NCBI GenBank assembly: GCA_023053575.1
Contig: JAKZAP010000003.1
Location: 2,208,561-2,272,560 of the forward strand
DNA from: Branchinecta lynchi
Taxonomy: Eukaryota; Arthropoda; Branchiopoda; Anostraca; Branchinectidae
Length of the DNA stretch: 64,000 bases
Direction: 5' to 3'
In this document: piece by piece, positions 42,180-54,040 of the stretch
Layout: the number at the start of each line of letters is the position of its first letter
Numbering within the stretch: the first letter of the stretch is position 1
The notes under the pieces: model-generated
What the model saw: the letters and a program-made list of their open reading frames with translations, nothing else
Databases searched by the model: none
What the model was told of the DNA's origin: nothing
Position numbers and translations under genes: made by a program

Positions 42180-42770
42180 GCCTGGATTTTTATTTAATAA
42201 AATCATCCACTAATAAATGGAGTCAACAAAGGAAGTCTTGAATACAATCAGAATGAATAAATACAATGAGACAATCAGGAAAGAAGAACTAGTGTTAGGT
42301 TTGAAATATACTATCGTTAAAATGAGAATTGCTAAGACAAAATATGGTGATAAGTTGGTTGTAGTCATTAATCATAATGACAAACCATGTGATTTGTTTA
42401 TAACACAGAGATATAATGCCATTGCTAACGAATTACTTTTAAAGAAAAATCTAGTTTTGCAACCGATTGTACGCGAAAACAAGAATAAAGAAACATATGT
42501 GGATTTAGAACTGTTTACTCAGTAATATTTGAATAAAAATAGAAAAATGTAAAAAAAAAAGTATTTTAGTGTATATTGTAGTATTTTATATGTAGTAAAG
42601 GGTAATATTCTCATTTCTTGTATCCTTTATTTTGGAAGTAAGAAAATAAAAATGTTCTTAAAAAGGGGGATAATTTGGTAAAAAGGATGTTAAAATTTAA
42701 GAAATTGATGTTAAAATGGGGTTTTGAAATTGGGGGGAGGGTGGAGTGGGAGCCGGTATTATATACTACT
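42047..42770 (-). repeat. Polinton right terminal inverted repeat
   Basis: Complement of 29427-30149, ending ATTATATACTACT. One base longer than the left repeat because an A run has 10 instead of 9. Carries the end of the major capsid gene and the second 102-aa gene. Confidence 0.95.
42217..42525 (+). CDS. TIR-encoded 102-aa protein, right copy
   Basis: Same as the gene at 29671-29979 except Arg for Lys in 'FITQRYNA'. Starts at TAATAAATG, 37 bp after the capsid gene stop, and points to the right end. The reading frame is intact in both copies while neighbouring capsid and fibre genes are broken, which hints at repair between the two repeats or at selection. Confidence 0.7.
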   Translation: MESTKEVLNTIRMNKYNETIRKEELVLGLKYTIVKMRIAKTKYGDKLVVVINHNDKPCDLFITQRYNAIANELLLKKNLVLQPIVRENKNKETYVDLELFTQ

Positions 42771-42776
42771 ATTGAC
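42771..42776. repeat. Polinton target-site duplication, right
   Basis: ATTGAC directly after the final CT of the element; identical to 29421-29426. Confidence 0.95.
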
Positions 42777-42810
42777 GTACTTTAAACAACACACTGTACT
42801 TACTTAACTA

Positions 42811-43330
42811 TTAATTTTTATCGAAAAACGGAAACAAATTCTTCAGAGTCGGAATATTATTAGCTTTGGCTACAAAATTATCAAATTTCTGCTGAATTGC
42901 CAGGGCAGGATCTTTAACTGAAATGGAATTAATTACAGCTGTATCTCTAGCAAATAAAGGGTATCCAAACAAAAATTTACAATATTTAAGATAGCACACA
43001 CGAACACTAGCAACCATACCACAATTAAAACCATTCACCACCACCGCCGGAAAAATAACTATTTGTAAAAAAGTTGACTGGTATAACGGGCCAGAATATC
43101 ACGTCTAAGCTGACACCTGAGACGGATTGAAGCTCCAAACGTCTTACGGATTTTTAGTTCAATATTTCTTCTAACTACAAATAATTGAAAATTACGTTTC
43201 ACTGAACAATAGGGAATTCCAAGGTAAGCCACAACATCAAGGGGTTGGAAAAGGTTCCCACCTCCATAGTTTAAGGACGAAATACCATGCGGATCATGAA
43301 TAACAATGTACGGTAAATAAATAAACGAAT
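42811..43330 (-). pseudogene. Decayed reverse transcriptase C-terminal fragment
   Basis: The minus strand, in changing frames, reads 'YLGIPYCSVKRNFQLF', 'RNIELKIRKTFGASIRLR', 'VVVNGFNCGMVASVRVCYL' and ends 'NNIPTLKNLFPFFDKN'. The 'YLGIP' motif followed by a helical thumb-like part resembles the region behind the RT palm of non-LTR elements. At least one stop and one frame change. Clade not assignable. Confidence 0.35.
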
Positions 43331-44861
43331 AAAGTCAAGGCCTGTCTTGTGTAAGTCATCAGAAATGAGGCCCCGACTCTCTTAACTCCCTAGAGTAACT
43401 CCTTTAGCCCTCCTAAAAGCTGAAAATAAAACTTTTCCATTTATCACTCTACTTTCAAAACTAGTTTAGGACAGACAGCAGGACAAACAGCAAAGGTCGT
43501 TGTCCCTACGGCCACACATCAGTTTGGACACACCCAAAATCCGACAATTTGACCACGCATTAGTTTGCCCAACACGCCATTTAGACACGTGGTAAAACAG
43601 TTCATTGGACTTCATCTAGGCCGTACCTCTAAAGTAAATTTGAACGAAAAAATAAAGCTTAAAATGTTGTTGGGAAAACCTCTTTGGCACGCCAATTCCT
43701 CCAGTGCAACGTTAAATAACGTTTATTGTAACAACGAGTATTTACAGATGTACAATGTCAGCAATAATTGTAGTCAGGAAAGTCAGGAACCCTTAAAATT
43801 ACAGCAAATCCACTTCAATTGTTACAAGCAATTAATCTGGTTGAAGGCAGTCTACCAACTGAACTGGTAGCGCTTCTATGAAGATACTTTACTTTACTCA
43901 ACACCTGCTAGATGGCGTTATAAATGGGAAAAGCGCGGAATATTCAAATAAGGTGAGAAACGGAATCGGACGATTCCCAACAAATGTCAAAACAAACATA
44001 AAATTCACAAGAAAACAAACACAAACTTCAGACTCGTGGCAGCATGACAAACTGTCTGTGTGTGTCCAGACCAATCCCTCCCAATGTGCCGTCTTTTCGT
44101 TGCGGGTAGCAGACTATAGGTCCTGCAACTAGTCATATCTCTTACATCCCCCCTTTACAAACCAAGTTCAAATACAGCGGGATGCGCATTGCTTACAATG
44201 AGAGCTTTAGATTTCTTCGTCGTCTCCCGCGTTTTTGCAGTGCTACACAGATTACGACTACGACGATTACCGCGTTATGAACTTTTTGCAGTTGGAATAG
44301 GCTAAGCATCGTAACATCTCTGAGATATCGGCTGCTACTATACAAAATTGCATACTTGTGGCATTATGTAACCCGTGGCTTCGCCCGTCTTTGCCCGTTT
44401 GGCTTTATATGCATGAAAAAGAAGGATGTGGCTAATCTATGTTGTCCTGTAATACGTTGAACAGATTGTTTTTTAGTAGTATTAAATGTTGTGCCAGTTT
44501 GTACGTAGTTATTTCACTTTATACTCTCCGATCTTGGAGGTCAATAAAATATTTGAATTGAATTGAATTCATTATTTCTGCTTGTTTGTTTGTTGTAGTG
44601 TTTGTTTATGGCTTCTGGCCGGAATAAAAGTCTTGAACTCAATTGAATTGAAAATAAACCTCCTCACTCAAGTCTACCAAGTAAGGATTCCAGTACCAGA
44701 GGTGGCCCCGAAGCACTCAGGCCAGGGAAGGTGAAACCCCTCCCGATGAAAAATCTATATCAAAATAGTACTATTAAGTAGTACGAAAAGTAGCATGCAG
44801 TATTAACGATGCGACTACATGCTTCTACTTCAAGGCTACCGTTTTACTGCGTACTACTATA
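43331..44861. other. Region without a supported gene; two short LINE/SINE 3' ends
   Basis: No convincing coding sequence. 'TTGAATTGAATTGAATTC' near 44553-44570 and 'TTGAACTCAATTGAATTG' near 44632-44650 look like 3' tails of two small plus-strand retroelements. 44760-44860 is rich in TACTAC words. Confidence 0.45.
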
Positions 44862-46178
44862 GATAGATAGATAGATAGATAGATTTATTTGCGCTAAAAA
44901 GCCACAAGGGCCATGGCAAATACAAAATAATAACAACAAAACAACAACAAAAACAAACCTACAAAAAACCTTCCCGATGTGACAGAGCGATCCGAAGGAA
45001 TCTTCCAAATCTCTTTAAATCCCCAAAATGTTTACTTTTTAATTTTCTAACAAGTTCCTCCCTCGAGAAAAAACCCACCCTAAAAATTTCCTCCCTTAGA
45101 TACCTTAAACCCTCACAATCACAAATAGAATGCTCTACATCTTCATCAATCATCCCGCACAAAGGGCAGAAATAAGGACCAGACGAAACTCTAATTTTCC
45201 CAATATAGTTTCTTCTCTGGCCAAAAGGCAAACAATCTCCTCTCAGACTAATTAAACATTTCAATTCTTCTGGAGATAACCCCGACTTAAAATAAATTTC
45301 TTCGCCCCATGCCTCCTTAACCCTATTGTAGAGACTCAGGGACCCAGGAATCCAAACCTTACAACCCCACGCCTGCAACTCCTGGTCCTTTAATACTCTT
45401 TGGACTTCTTTCGCGACCTCACCTACCTCTAGCTGAACCCCCTTCCCCTCGTTCCACCTACCTGACAGTCCACACTCATTCAAAATAGTCTTAATTTGGC
45501 CAGGCCAAGTACCCTCACGTTCATCCTTTAGTGCCTCCAGGTATGCCGCTTTGGTCAACCGTACCCGAGGAAGCGTAAGGATTTTTTCCCAGAATTTAAC
45601 CATACGAACTAAACGAACACTACGAAGACTAGTAAGGCCTAAATCTCCCTTCAAACTAAACTATTTAAAGTAATATTTACCCCTAGAACTCTTTTAAAAT
45701 ACTTAAGCTGTACTGCTTCAAGCTTATCCCCCTGAATAAAACCCCATATTTCAGATCCATAATGCATTGCTGACGCTACTTTCGTAGCAAACACCTGCTT
45801 GTGAAATTTAACATCCTTTAGTGCTATTAACGGACTTCTAAGAATAAGATTGGCACATCGACTACCCTTCACCACACAATGCTCAACATGCTTCCCAAAT
45901 CGACCCTTTGCAGAAAGTTTAACTCCTAAATAAATAAACTCCTCCTTAATTTCTAACTCCTTACCACCAAAATTTACTTTATCACTAGCTGCTATTTTCC
46001 CCCCTTTACGAAAAACCATCACCACTGACTTTGAAGCATTCAATTCCAATTCTTTAATTGAAAGATAATCCGTCACCAAATTTAGAAGCTTCTGTAGGTT
46101 ATCACGTGAACCAGCCACCAACGCTATGTCGTCGGCAAAAAGAAGCATGCAAAGGCGAAAAATATCAACAGAAAGCAT
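44862..46178 (-). pseudogene. LINE C: 5'-truncated RT with zinc knuckle, one frame change
   Basis: Minus strand, 3' tail (TAGA)n at 44862-44884. The first part (45651-46178) has the RT active site 'LLFADDIALVAGS', 'ASKSVVMVFRKGG' and 'FIYLGVKLS'. The second (44959-45654) continues in another frame with the C-terminal domain and a knuckle 'CPLCGMIDEDVEHSICDC' (C-x2-C-x8-H-x4-C). The frame changes near 45655. Everything before the FADD box is missing, as usual for 5' truncation. The knuckle and spacing differ from LINE A and B, so this is another clade (R1/I/Tx1-like group). A relative is at 61790-62095. Confidence 0.75.
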
Positions 46179-46199
46179 AGGAGCTTGCTACTGCTACTG

Positions 46200-46965
46200 C
46201 TACTGGATACTACTACATAAGATTGGACCAGTCTCAGGCACATTAAATGATATTGTTCTTGCTATTACATAGTATTACATACAACGTGTTCGTACTACTA
46301 CCATACTACTACGCAGGCTACACATTTTTCATCGGGCTCATTTCAAGGACTTCTGGACATGCGACTCGAGTGTGCCGACAGAAAGCGCCTTTGGCGGTTC
46401 GCGGCAACGGTGCGAATAAATTGAACCGGTGTAAAATTGAACCATATTTGATAGTGCAAAACGGATACGTCAGCTGAGTTTTTGTAAAGCCATATTTTTA
46501 TTATGATTCGCAGTCAGCTTGGGCTGACTGACGGAATAATTAAAACTGAACCAATGTAAAACTAACTGCGATAAAATTATTCCTGTAATTAAAATTTGTA
46601 TCTGTAAATTTTCACCTTTACCTCATCATTTCAGCTTTCGCTAAAGAGCGAAGCTTCGGACACGCGTACCCAGGACAAATTAAAGTAAGCGCCGCCGGTG
46701 ACTTTTTTTAACCTGCCCTTGCAGAAGTTAACCACTTACCACATAAATCCTAGCTTTGAATGTGTTTCAAAATTCAAATCCCCCAATTCCAAGCCTAAAC
46801 TCGAACAAAATAACACATCGTTCTTCTAAATAGTGAATACTACGAAAGGTGCCACAGGCAAAATTTTGCGGAAACCTTGCGGTCCCAAAGACAAGTATTG
46901 GATTCCTATGAATTAAAAAATCTCTCTGACGAAAAAAGTGGTGGCCGTTCAGAACAAAGTAGGAA
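46200..46965. other. Region without a supported gene
   Basis: GCTACT and TACTAC words at 46185-46320, then ordinary AT-rich DNA. No coding sequence that I can support. Confidence 0.5.
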
Positions 46966-46969
46966 CAAA

Positions 46970-47907
46970 GTAGATTTGTTTGTTATTATAAGTTATTTTC
47001 TTGCCGGCCAAGTATTTAACATGAAGTTTTAAAATCCAATGATATAGTACATACAGGGTGAGGAGACATGCTGTTGCAGCTATCCAACAGATTCAATATC
47101 GATTAGAGATTCGGTACTGGGGTAAGGAGACATGCTGAGTCCAACTTTGAACTTTAAACGGATAAGCATTCAAAATTTGCCAAAACCCGGAAAGTTGGAT
47201 CGAAAGGTTCAAATCTCAATACCACCAGCTCTTTTGCTGCATGCAGTTCGCCGAGAGTAGCCTACTGCTAAAAAGAGAAATTCGGTCAAGCGGCCAAGTT
47301 GGTCTGAAGTAGACCAGAGATAAGATTTTGGAGACTTTGTATGAACAACTTTGTATGAAGTTCGGTACATCTGTAGTTCAAAACCCATTTCACCGTGATA
47401 TACTCCCCCCTGATTTTCTCCCCTCCCGAATTCGTCTTCCTCGTCAAGCTGCCGACCCTGTGCCTCGTTTAGAACCGGTGGTAGCTTTGCGAACAAGGTA
47501 TGCTCAGAGTTTTGTCCCCTCGTTTGTTCGTTTATATAACTCAGAGCGTTTTTTGAATGTTAAGTTTTAGGTTTATTTGTATTTTATTAATCGTAGTCTA
47601 GCATGTTATTGACCATATTTATCATAAGACGTCGGTATAAATGTCTCAAAATTGTATATATTTGTAGATTGTTTTGTTAGGACGTTATTTTTTGACGTAA
47701 AAACAACCCATCGGCTTGTCCGTTATCTGTTTTTTAGATTACATTAAATTGAATTGAATTGAATTGAATCTGAACTTGGTTATGGGTTATAGCAAATGTT
47801 AAACGGACTTGGCGAAGACCGGAAATCTACAAGCTTCGCTTGTCTGAATCAAGTAGTTCAATAAATATTCAATGTTTGGGATCCCATCGAAATCTTTGGT
47901 CTTGTTT
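46970..47907 (+). mobile_element. Family 2 repeat, copy 2c, split by a LINE fragment
   Basis: Family 2 words 'GAGGAGACATGCTG' and 'CCGGAAAGTTGGATCGAA' are seen at 47058-47205 and the end 'GGGATCCCATCGAAATCTTT' plus GGTCTTGTT at 47877-47907. A LINE fragment (about 47225-47770) sits between. The start of the copy is decayed. Confidence 0.6.
47225..47770 (+). pseudogene. 5'-truncated LINE fragment with (TTGAA)n tail
   Basis: The plus-strand reading to 47570 ends 'PVPRLEPVVALRTRY' and 'SFVPSFVRLYNSERFLNVKF', the C-terminus of a CR1/L2-type RT. It is followed by a 3' UTR and the tail 'ATTGAATTGAATTGAATTG' at 47745-47768. Same family as 14058-14236. The left border inside family 2 copy 2c is approximate. 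Confidence 0.6.
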
Positions 47908-48496
47908 TTCTTCTGCTATCTAGTGGGACTTCCCTTTAAAAGCTGACCAAACCTACAGTAATTTGACAGGCTAAATCTCAAAGACCTAAGTGAGGCAGAT
48001 GAAAATCATAAAACAAGGCAAGTTGCTGCTAGTCCAGACCCTTCGTTCAAGACAGATAATCATGTCTCCAACCTAATGAGGTTACAAAACCTGGTTTAAA
48101 CGACTCGGCTTGCCTTTGACTAGGTGGATCTACGACTGAAGCTGGGTATACTGCTTAAATTAACAACTTTTGAAAAAGTCGGATTGTCTTTGAGTAAAAT
48201 GTGCACCCGGCACCTTGGCGAGGCCAAAATAAACGACTGATACGACTTAGTAAAAAGCGGGGGGGGGGGGGCGTGAATCATCGTCCCCCCCCTCCCCCCT
48301 ATCCCCCTTTTGGCCACCCATGTCCAGTGCACTTACTGAGATCTCAGCTTACTCCTCCGCTTAAAGCCGTCAACTCGCAGCCAACATGTCGTGCTGAATA
48401 AATACATTTGAACGAAATCGATACGTAAGTGGACGTTTGCCCGACTTACCAGTTTTATAATATTGTAGAGTTGCTAGGCACATCGATGGATCTTTA

Positions 48497-49477
48497 TTTC
48501 GGGATTCCAAAACATAAGTGGAGGAAAACTGACTTCGTAAAAGTTGTCCGTCTGTCAGCACGGTAACTCTTGAAGGGAAATTAATTATTTTGATGAAACT
48601 TAATGTCAGGATTCTTTGGGTCAAGGGACAGGTCGAGTTCGTAGATGGGCTCTGTAGCCCTACATTTAGGAGAGAAGAGGGGGGTCAAATTAAGAGTCGA
48701 ACACATTTTAGGTTTTTACAGCTAATGACGGGTTAAGAAGATATACTGAAGACATATAGGACAATAATTTTCTGGCCGGACAAGTAGTTCGCCCGAAATT
48801 CGACATAGGCCGGAAATTTGTTGAAAGTAAAAGTGTGCTTGAAGTTGATTGGATGTTCGATTCAGGGAAGATAAGACGTGTTGAATTTGAATCCATGAAC
48901 ACTTGACTGTCATTTTCCACCCGGACTTGTTGCCCTAAATCCGGCTGAAACCGGAAATTTTTTTATAAGTAAAAGTTTTGTCTGAAGTTGATTGAGGTTT
49001 CGATGTATTCGTAAGGAGGCATGCTGAATCCATCTATGAAAATCATTCTCTCAACGGACAAATAGTTCGCCCGGAATCCGACCAAAACCTGAAATTGTGT
49101 TAAAAGTTAGAGCTTTATCTGAAGCTGATTAGAAGTTCGACGTAGGGGTAAGAAGATATGCTGAATTCGTGTTTGAGGTTTAGTTTCCTCATGGATAAGT
49201 AGTTCGCCCGGAATCCGGCCAAACCCGGAAATTTGGCAAAAGTACAGCAGGAAGTGTTGATCAGTTTCGTCAAATTAGATATGACGTATAGGGGTAAACA
49301 CACATGCTGAATCCAGATCTAAACTTGGTTTTCTGAGACGATTGACCACTGGCCTTAATCTATTTCTATAGTCTAATAATACAACTGTTCAAGGAGTCTG
49401 GCGAAGAAAGAATATTTTACAAGAACCACTTGTCTGGATCAAATATTTGGGATCCCATCGAAACTTTTGCCCTTGTT
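48497..49477 (+). mobile_element. Family 2 repeat, copy 2d
   Basis: Begins with a damaged palindrome 'CGGGATTCCAAAACATAAG', then 'AGTTGTCCGTCTGTC', 'TTTTGATGAAACTTAATGT', several units with 'GCCGGAAATTTG' and 'GAAGTTGATT' words, and ends TTTGGGATCCCATCGAAAC then CCCTTGTT. Full length, about 980 bp, non-coding. A G12/C run pair at 48259-48300 lies just before it. Confidence 0.75.
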
Positions 49478-49687
49478 TAAGTTTCAAGTCTCATCGGCAT
49501 GGAGGCGCACATCTTTGTTCTGCTGAAGGAATATTGTTGGGATACTGCCGTATTATGGTGTTCGTAAACCTTGTCTATAGTTGAAATAAACAAATAACTA
49601 TATTCTTACAGAAATACTTCCGATCGGTCAAACAAGATGAAGATATAAAAAGAAAGATACAAGATAGTTGAACTCACTCTCCGCTCA

Positions 49688-49880
49688 ATAGCTTTCTTCA
49701 AAGTAATATGTAATTCTGCACAGGTAAGATTCGGTAGTGTTCTCCCTTTTCTCCGAGTTCACTCTGACGCTAAGGTCACCCGACCTCGCATCCTTAACTA
49801 ATTCATTCAAGAATTGGCTATTGTTATGATGGTTGACTTTGGGGAATAAACTGCTGGGCGGAGAGCTAATTGCTAGGGAT
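49688..49880 (-). CDS. Candidate terminal coding exon (hypothetical)
   Basis: Minus-strand open frame ending at the TGA-type stop near 49685 with a polar, charged composition ('NELVKDARSGDLSVRVNSEK') and codon use more balanced than its surroundings. A possible acceptor (TATCCCTAG) lies upstream near 49880. It lies on the same strand as the opsin exon and downstream of it, so it could be a C-terminal cytoplasmic tail exon; its phase does not directly match the opsin donor, so another exon would be needed between. Weak evidence. Confidence 0.2.
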
Positions 49881-49929
49881 AGTGTAGCACGAGTGAAAGG
49901 GCTGCGTGAGAACTCATCCCACAACAAAT

Positions 49930-51211
49930 ATAATGGAACAAATGTACTGGCAGCTGCTTAGGAACATTGATAATGATGAGTGTCATGAAGCGCGGTCGTA
50001 ACAAGGTTTTCGCAATAAACCATATCGCGCCCTCAGGCAGTGTGAAGGAAAGGAAAGAAGTGAAGTGTATTTAGTATTCAGCAGCGAGTGGACTGAGATC
50101 CAGAGGCCAAATCGAAGCGACACTAGCTCCGCTAACGGACACGAACATCCCTACTGAAATTCGACCAATCGTCAACGAGCGCTGGCTCTGATCCAGAGCA
50201 AAATACGAACAGTTCGCTGAAGCTACTCTCACAAAGCGAGCTGGGCGGCGCTGCGACGGAGGCCCATTTTTGATGCATGGGAAGGATAGGTATTTGCATT
50301 ACTCTCTACAGTTATTTTGCTCTCCTGAGAAAGCAATTAAGAATTTATATTGACTGATTTTGTATACGAACAGTTATTAAACAGCGTTTTTATGTGGTGA
50401 ACTGAGACACTCGGTAGATTTTCGTAAGTTCACGACAATGATTATTACGGACTAATAGGAAATAAAACGCAAGGAGGCTTTGAATTGGGATTTGCAAAAT
50501 TGCGAACGTGGGAGGACCCCGAAAAACAGACAAAAACAAAACAATCACTCTCAATCAATAAAGTGGGTAAGCTTGCTAGACACATCAATGGATCTTTTTT
50601 TCGGCAGTGTCAGAGCCAGAGAAACCATTAGTCGCCACAGTCCCACGTCTCGAATTTGAAGGGACTGCTACTCCCACGGATCTCGCAAGAGACTCCGAGA
50701 CAGTTACTATTGGTCGCCCCTTATCGGGCACAGTGTGCCCTCGTCAGATTATGTATCACTATTACTGTTTATTTCCCTTGAAGTACACAAGACGAGTGTG
50801 GAAAAGGGATAAAATAGACGACAGACCAGCTTAAATTATAGCGAACTAAACCATTTAAAAATGCGGCAAAATAGTTGACTGAAAAAACCCTTGGTAAAAT
50901 TGTTGTTGTTCGGTTAAACTATGGTACTGGAAGGTCGCTGCCTCCTTACTGGAGAACGAAAGTTTCTTCTTAAGCGTCGTCATTGTGTCCTTGACTTTTA
51001 ATTGACAGTCGTCACATTACTTGTCACAGAAATCCAAGGAAGAAGTATCGATTCTAAGAAGTCTGAAAGACTATGAACCCGTCAGCAAAATCTTTCATCA
51101 GGCTCAGCCACTTGGTTTTTGCTTCAACGGAATATAGCCGGCGATTCACGTCTGTAGCCTAAAGTGTATGTGCATATTGTTCACTTCATTCATGCTTTGG
51201 GTAACCGATTT
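49930..51211. other. Region without a supported gene
   Basis: Mixed-composition DNA, less repetitive than most of the window. ORFs are short and without recognisable domains. It could include intron or regulatory sequence of the host gene. Confidence 0.45.
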
Positions 51212-53505
51212 TTATGGCACTTGAGCTTACTCAAGTGCCATATAGCGATTGTAATTTCTGTCCGTCAGTCGGTCTGTCGGTCCCGGTTTTGCTAGTTCGG
51301 GCACTTCCAGATAAGCTAGGACGATGAAACTTGGCAGGCATATCAGGAACTGGACCAGAATAAATTAGAAATTGTCACTTCCTCGATCCGACCATCTGGA
51401 GGGGAGAGGAGGGAGGGGGAATCCGGAAAAAACAGGAAAAATGATATATTTTTAGCTTACGAACGGGTGATCGGATCTTAATGAAAGTTAATATATGGAA
51501 GGACTTCGTGTCTCAGACCCTCCATTTTAAATCTAGACCGGATCCGGTGACACTGGGGGGAGTTGGAGGGGGAAACCGGAAATCTTGGAAAACACTTAGA
51601 GTGGAGGGATCCGGATGAAACTTGGTGGAAAGTACAAGCAAAAGTCCTAGATACGTGACTGATATAACCGGAACGGATCCGCTCACTTTGGGGGAGTTGG
51701 GGGGGGGGAGGAAAAGTCCGAATTTGTAGTGATCCCGCGAGTTCCGTGCTTCCTGATGTGCTGACGATGGAAATTGACAGGCATGTCTGGGACCCGACCA
51801 GATTAAATAGGAAATCGTCAATTCCCCGATTCGACCATCTGGGGGGGGAGGGAGTGGAGGGAGGGTGAAGCCAAAATTTGAGGTATTTTTAGCTTGCGAA
51901 CGGGTGATCGGATCTTGATGAAAATTGATATTTAGGATGACCTCGTGTCTCAGACATCTCACTTTAGTTCCGGGCCGGATCCGATGACACTGGGGGGAGT
52001 TGGAAGAGGGAACCGGAAATTTTGAGAAACGCTTAAAGTGGAGGGATCGGGATGAAACTTGGTGGGAAAAACAAGCACAGGTCCTAGACGCGTCATTGAC
52101 ATAACCTGACCGGATCAGGGCACTGTGGGGGAGTTGGGGTGGGGGTCCGGATTTCTAGCGATCCCGCGAGTTCGGCATACTTCCTGATGTCCTAGGGCGA
52201 TGAAACTTGGCAGGTATGTCAGGGATCCGAACAGATTGACTTGAGAACAGCCGTTTCCCCGACCCGACCATCGTGGGGGGAGTGGGTGGATGGGGAGTCC
52301 GGAATCTAGTGGCGTGCATAACTTTTGAATGGGTGATCGGATTTGAATGAAACTTGTCTGGTGAGCTATCGCCTCGGACGTTCAGTGTCACGTCCGGGTC
52401 GGGTCCGATACCTATGGGGATGGGGGGGGGTGGAAAACTCAAGAAACTCTAAAAGCAGAGGGATTGGGACGAAACTTAATGGATGGAATAAGCATTAGGC
52501 CTAGATGAAATTGACGGAGCCAGATGGTTTCGGGGCTCTGTGGGGGGAGCTGGAGGGGGTTTCCTCAAATTCCGGTAGTCGTGAGTTAGAATAGTTCCAG
52601 GTGTAAATCGACAACGAAACTTTGCAGGCATATTAGCGACCCGAATTATCTTGACTTAAGAACCTGACACAACATACCCCCGGAAACTTCTGTTCCTAGA
52701 TCCGAGCATTTTTTGGGGAGCAAGAGAAGAGAAATATGGAAATTGACTTCTATAAATTGCGAACGAGTGGTCTGATTCGAGCGAAACTTCATGGGTGATA
52801 CGAATCGATGGCCTCGACATGTAAATCCTTCGTTCGAACCATATGCGACCACGATTAGGGGAATTGGGGGTGGGGGGACTTTTGACATGCACAAAAACCA
52901 AACTGATGGACCGAATGAGATGCAAATTCGACAGTGCCGAGTTTATGCGGCCTAGATTTGTTATTTGGCGTCCGGGCCAGATTCGGCCAAGGCAGGGGGG
53001 GGGGGGGTACTGGAAACTTGCAGCTAGGATATGCTCCAATTTCAGTAAAACTTGATGGACAGGAACAGGGAATTAAGAGATTGGGCCCGAACCGGCTCCG
53101 ACAACGTTGGTGGGAGGGGAGGGGGGGTACCGGAACTTACCAAAAATGCTCAGATTCGAGTGAAACTTGATAGATGGTACAAACAAAGATGCTTTAGGTG
53201 GTCGTTTTTTTTATTCCGAACCAGATTCGGCCACGGTAGGTGGAGATACAGTGAGTACCGGAAATCGTGTAGCACGTCTAGGGATCAAACAAATGGATTT
53301 ACTGGGATGAAAGTTTGAACAGTCATGCGCATTTGCTACAGACAATTGAGACGATGCCGAAACTGCTCAGAAATGAGTGAAACTAAATATCCTATTTCTA
53401 TTTCCGAACCGCATTTTTGGATGGCGGGTGTATTTTGTGACGTTCTCATCTACTTTCTTGTACAGCCTACTCGTACAAGTGCCATATTAGCTCGTAGCTC
53501 TTGTT
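51212..53505 (+). mobile_element. Family 1 repeat, copy 1C, full length
   Basis: Starts with TATGGCACTTG, a short loop, CAAGTGCCATA, followed by 'GTCCGTCAGTCGGTC'; ends CAAGTGCCATATTAG then 'CTCGTAGCTCTTGTT'. About 2.3 kb. Interior units with 'GATGAAACTTGG', 'GAACGGGTGATCGG' and G runs. Longest and best preserved copy. Confidence 0.8.
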
Positions 53506-54030
53506 CTTTGACACAGCCAGAAGACCTCCGCTGAATTTCGGGACCTCTTGCGAGATCGGCGGGAGTAGCTCAAACTTTAAGCCTGTCTGGTTGATCACCA
53601 GTGCTACTGCTATCGGCCAAAACGTTGAGGCGGACACAGAAAAGGGTTGAACTTCAGAATCTATCCTTAGCGTTTGCAATTTCCCGTCTGTTACATTCGC
53701 CTCAGGAGAAAATTCCAATTATCCTCATCATTGCAGCAAGTCCAATACATTTACTGGCAATTCGTCTCTTGCAATCACTCTCCGCAAAAATGCAGTCATC
53801 CTTAAGCTTGGCGCACTCAGAACGTGAACCTTTTCCGCGAAGGGATGCGAACAAATTCGACTTGAAAAATAGCTTAATGGTGCGGCGGAAATTTTTTCGA
53901 CTATTGTGACGCCGATTTGGCCTATAAAGCGAATGCAAATCGGCGTTCTGTGTGCACCAAGCGGTTATGACAGAAAAAGTTATCGCTCACTTGAGAAGCG
54001 ATAACAGTTTAGCTAATGAATAAATACCTA
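53506..54030. other. Region without a supported gene
   Basis: Overlapping ORFs of about 80-100 codons occur on both strands (53601-53909 plus, 53702-53938 minus) without a decisive domain. The words 'GCGAATGCAAATCGGCGTT' and 'GCACCAAG' near 53930 recur near 57025, so at least part is another dispersed repeat. Confidence 0.4.
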
Positions 54031-54040
54031 AATACTATCA

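Larger units (their letters stand above)
29427..42770 (+). mobile_element. Polinton/Maverick element, 13,344 bp, both ends intact
   Basis: Self-synthesising, virus-like DNA transposon. Evidence: 5'-AG...CT-3' termini, 6-bp duplication, inverted repeats of about 723 bp, and the family gene set (polB, packaging ATPase, adenain-like protease, retroviral-type integrase, minor and major capsid proteins). All large genes are on the plus strand with spacers of about 15-40 bp; two small genes run leftward at the left end. It is visibly AT-richer than its flanks. Polymerase, both capsid genes, fibre-like gene, AT-hook gene and the left membrane ORF contain frame changes or stops, and the ATPase lacks its P-loop. 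As sequenced, the copy is probably not autonomous. Related animal viruses are called adintoviruses. Confidence 0.97.

Noticed and set aside
48201..48401. ORF with Gly and Pro runs near a G12/C run pair
   Set aside because: Low-complexity artefact next to family 2 copy 2d.
53702..53938. Minus-strand ORF with 'NFRRTIKLFFKSNLF', tempting as opsin helix 8 after NTQ
   Set aside because: No acceptor AG lies directly before the FRR codons, other frames there are also open, and part of the region is a dispersed repeat.
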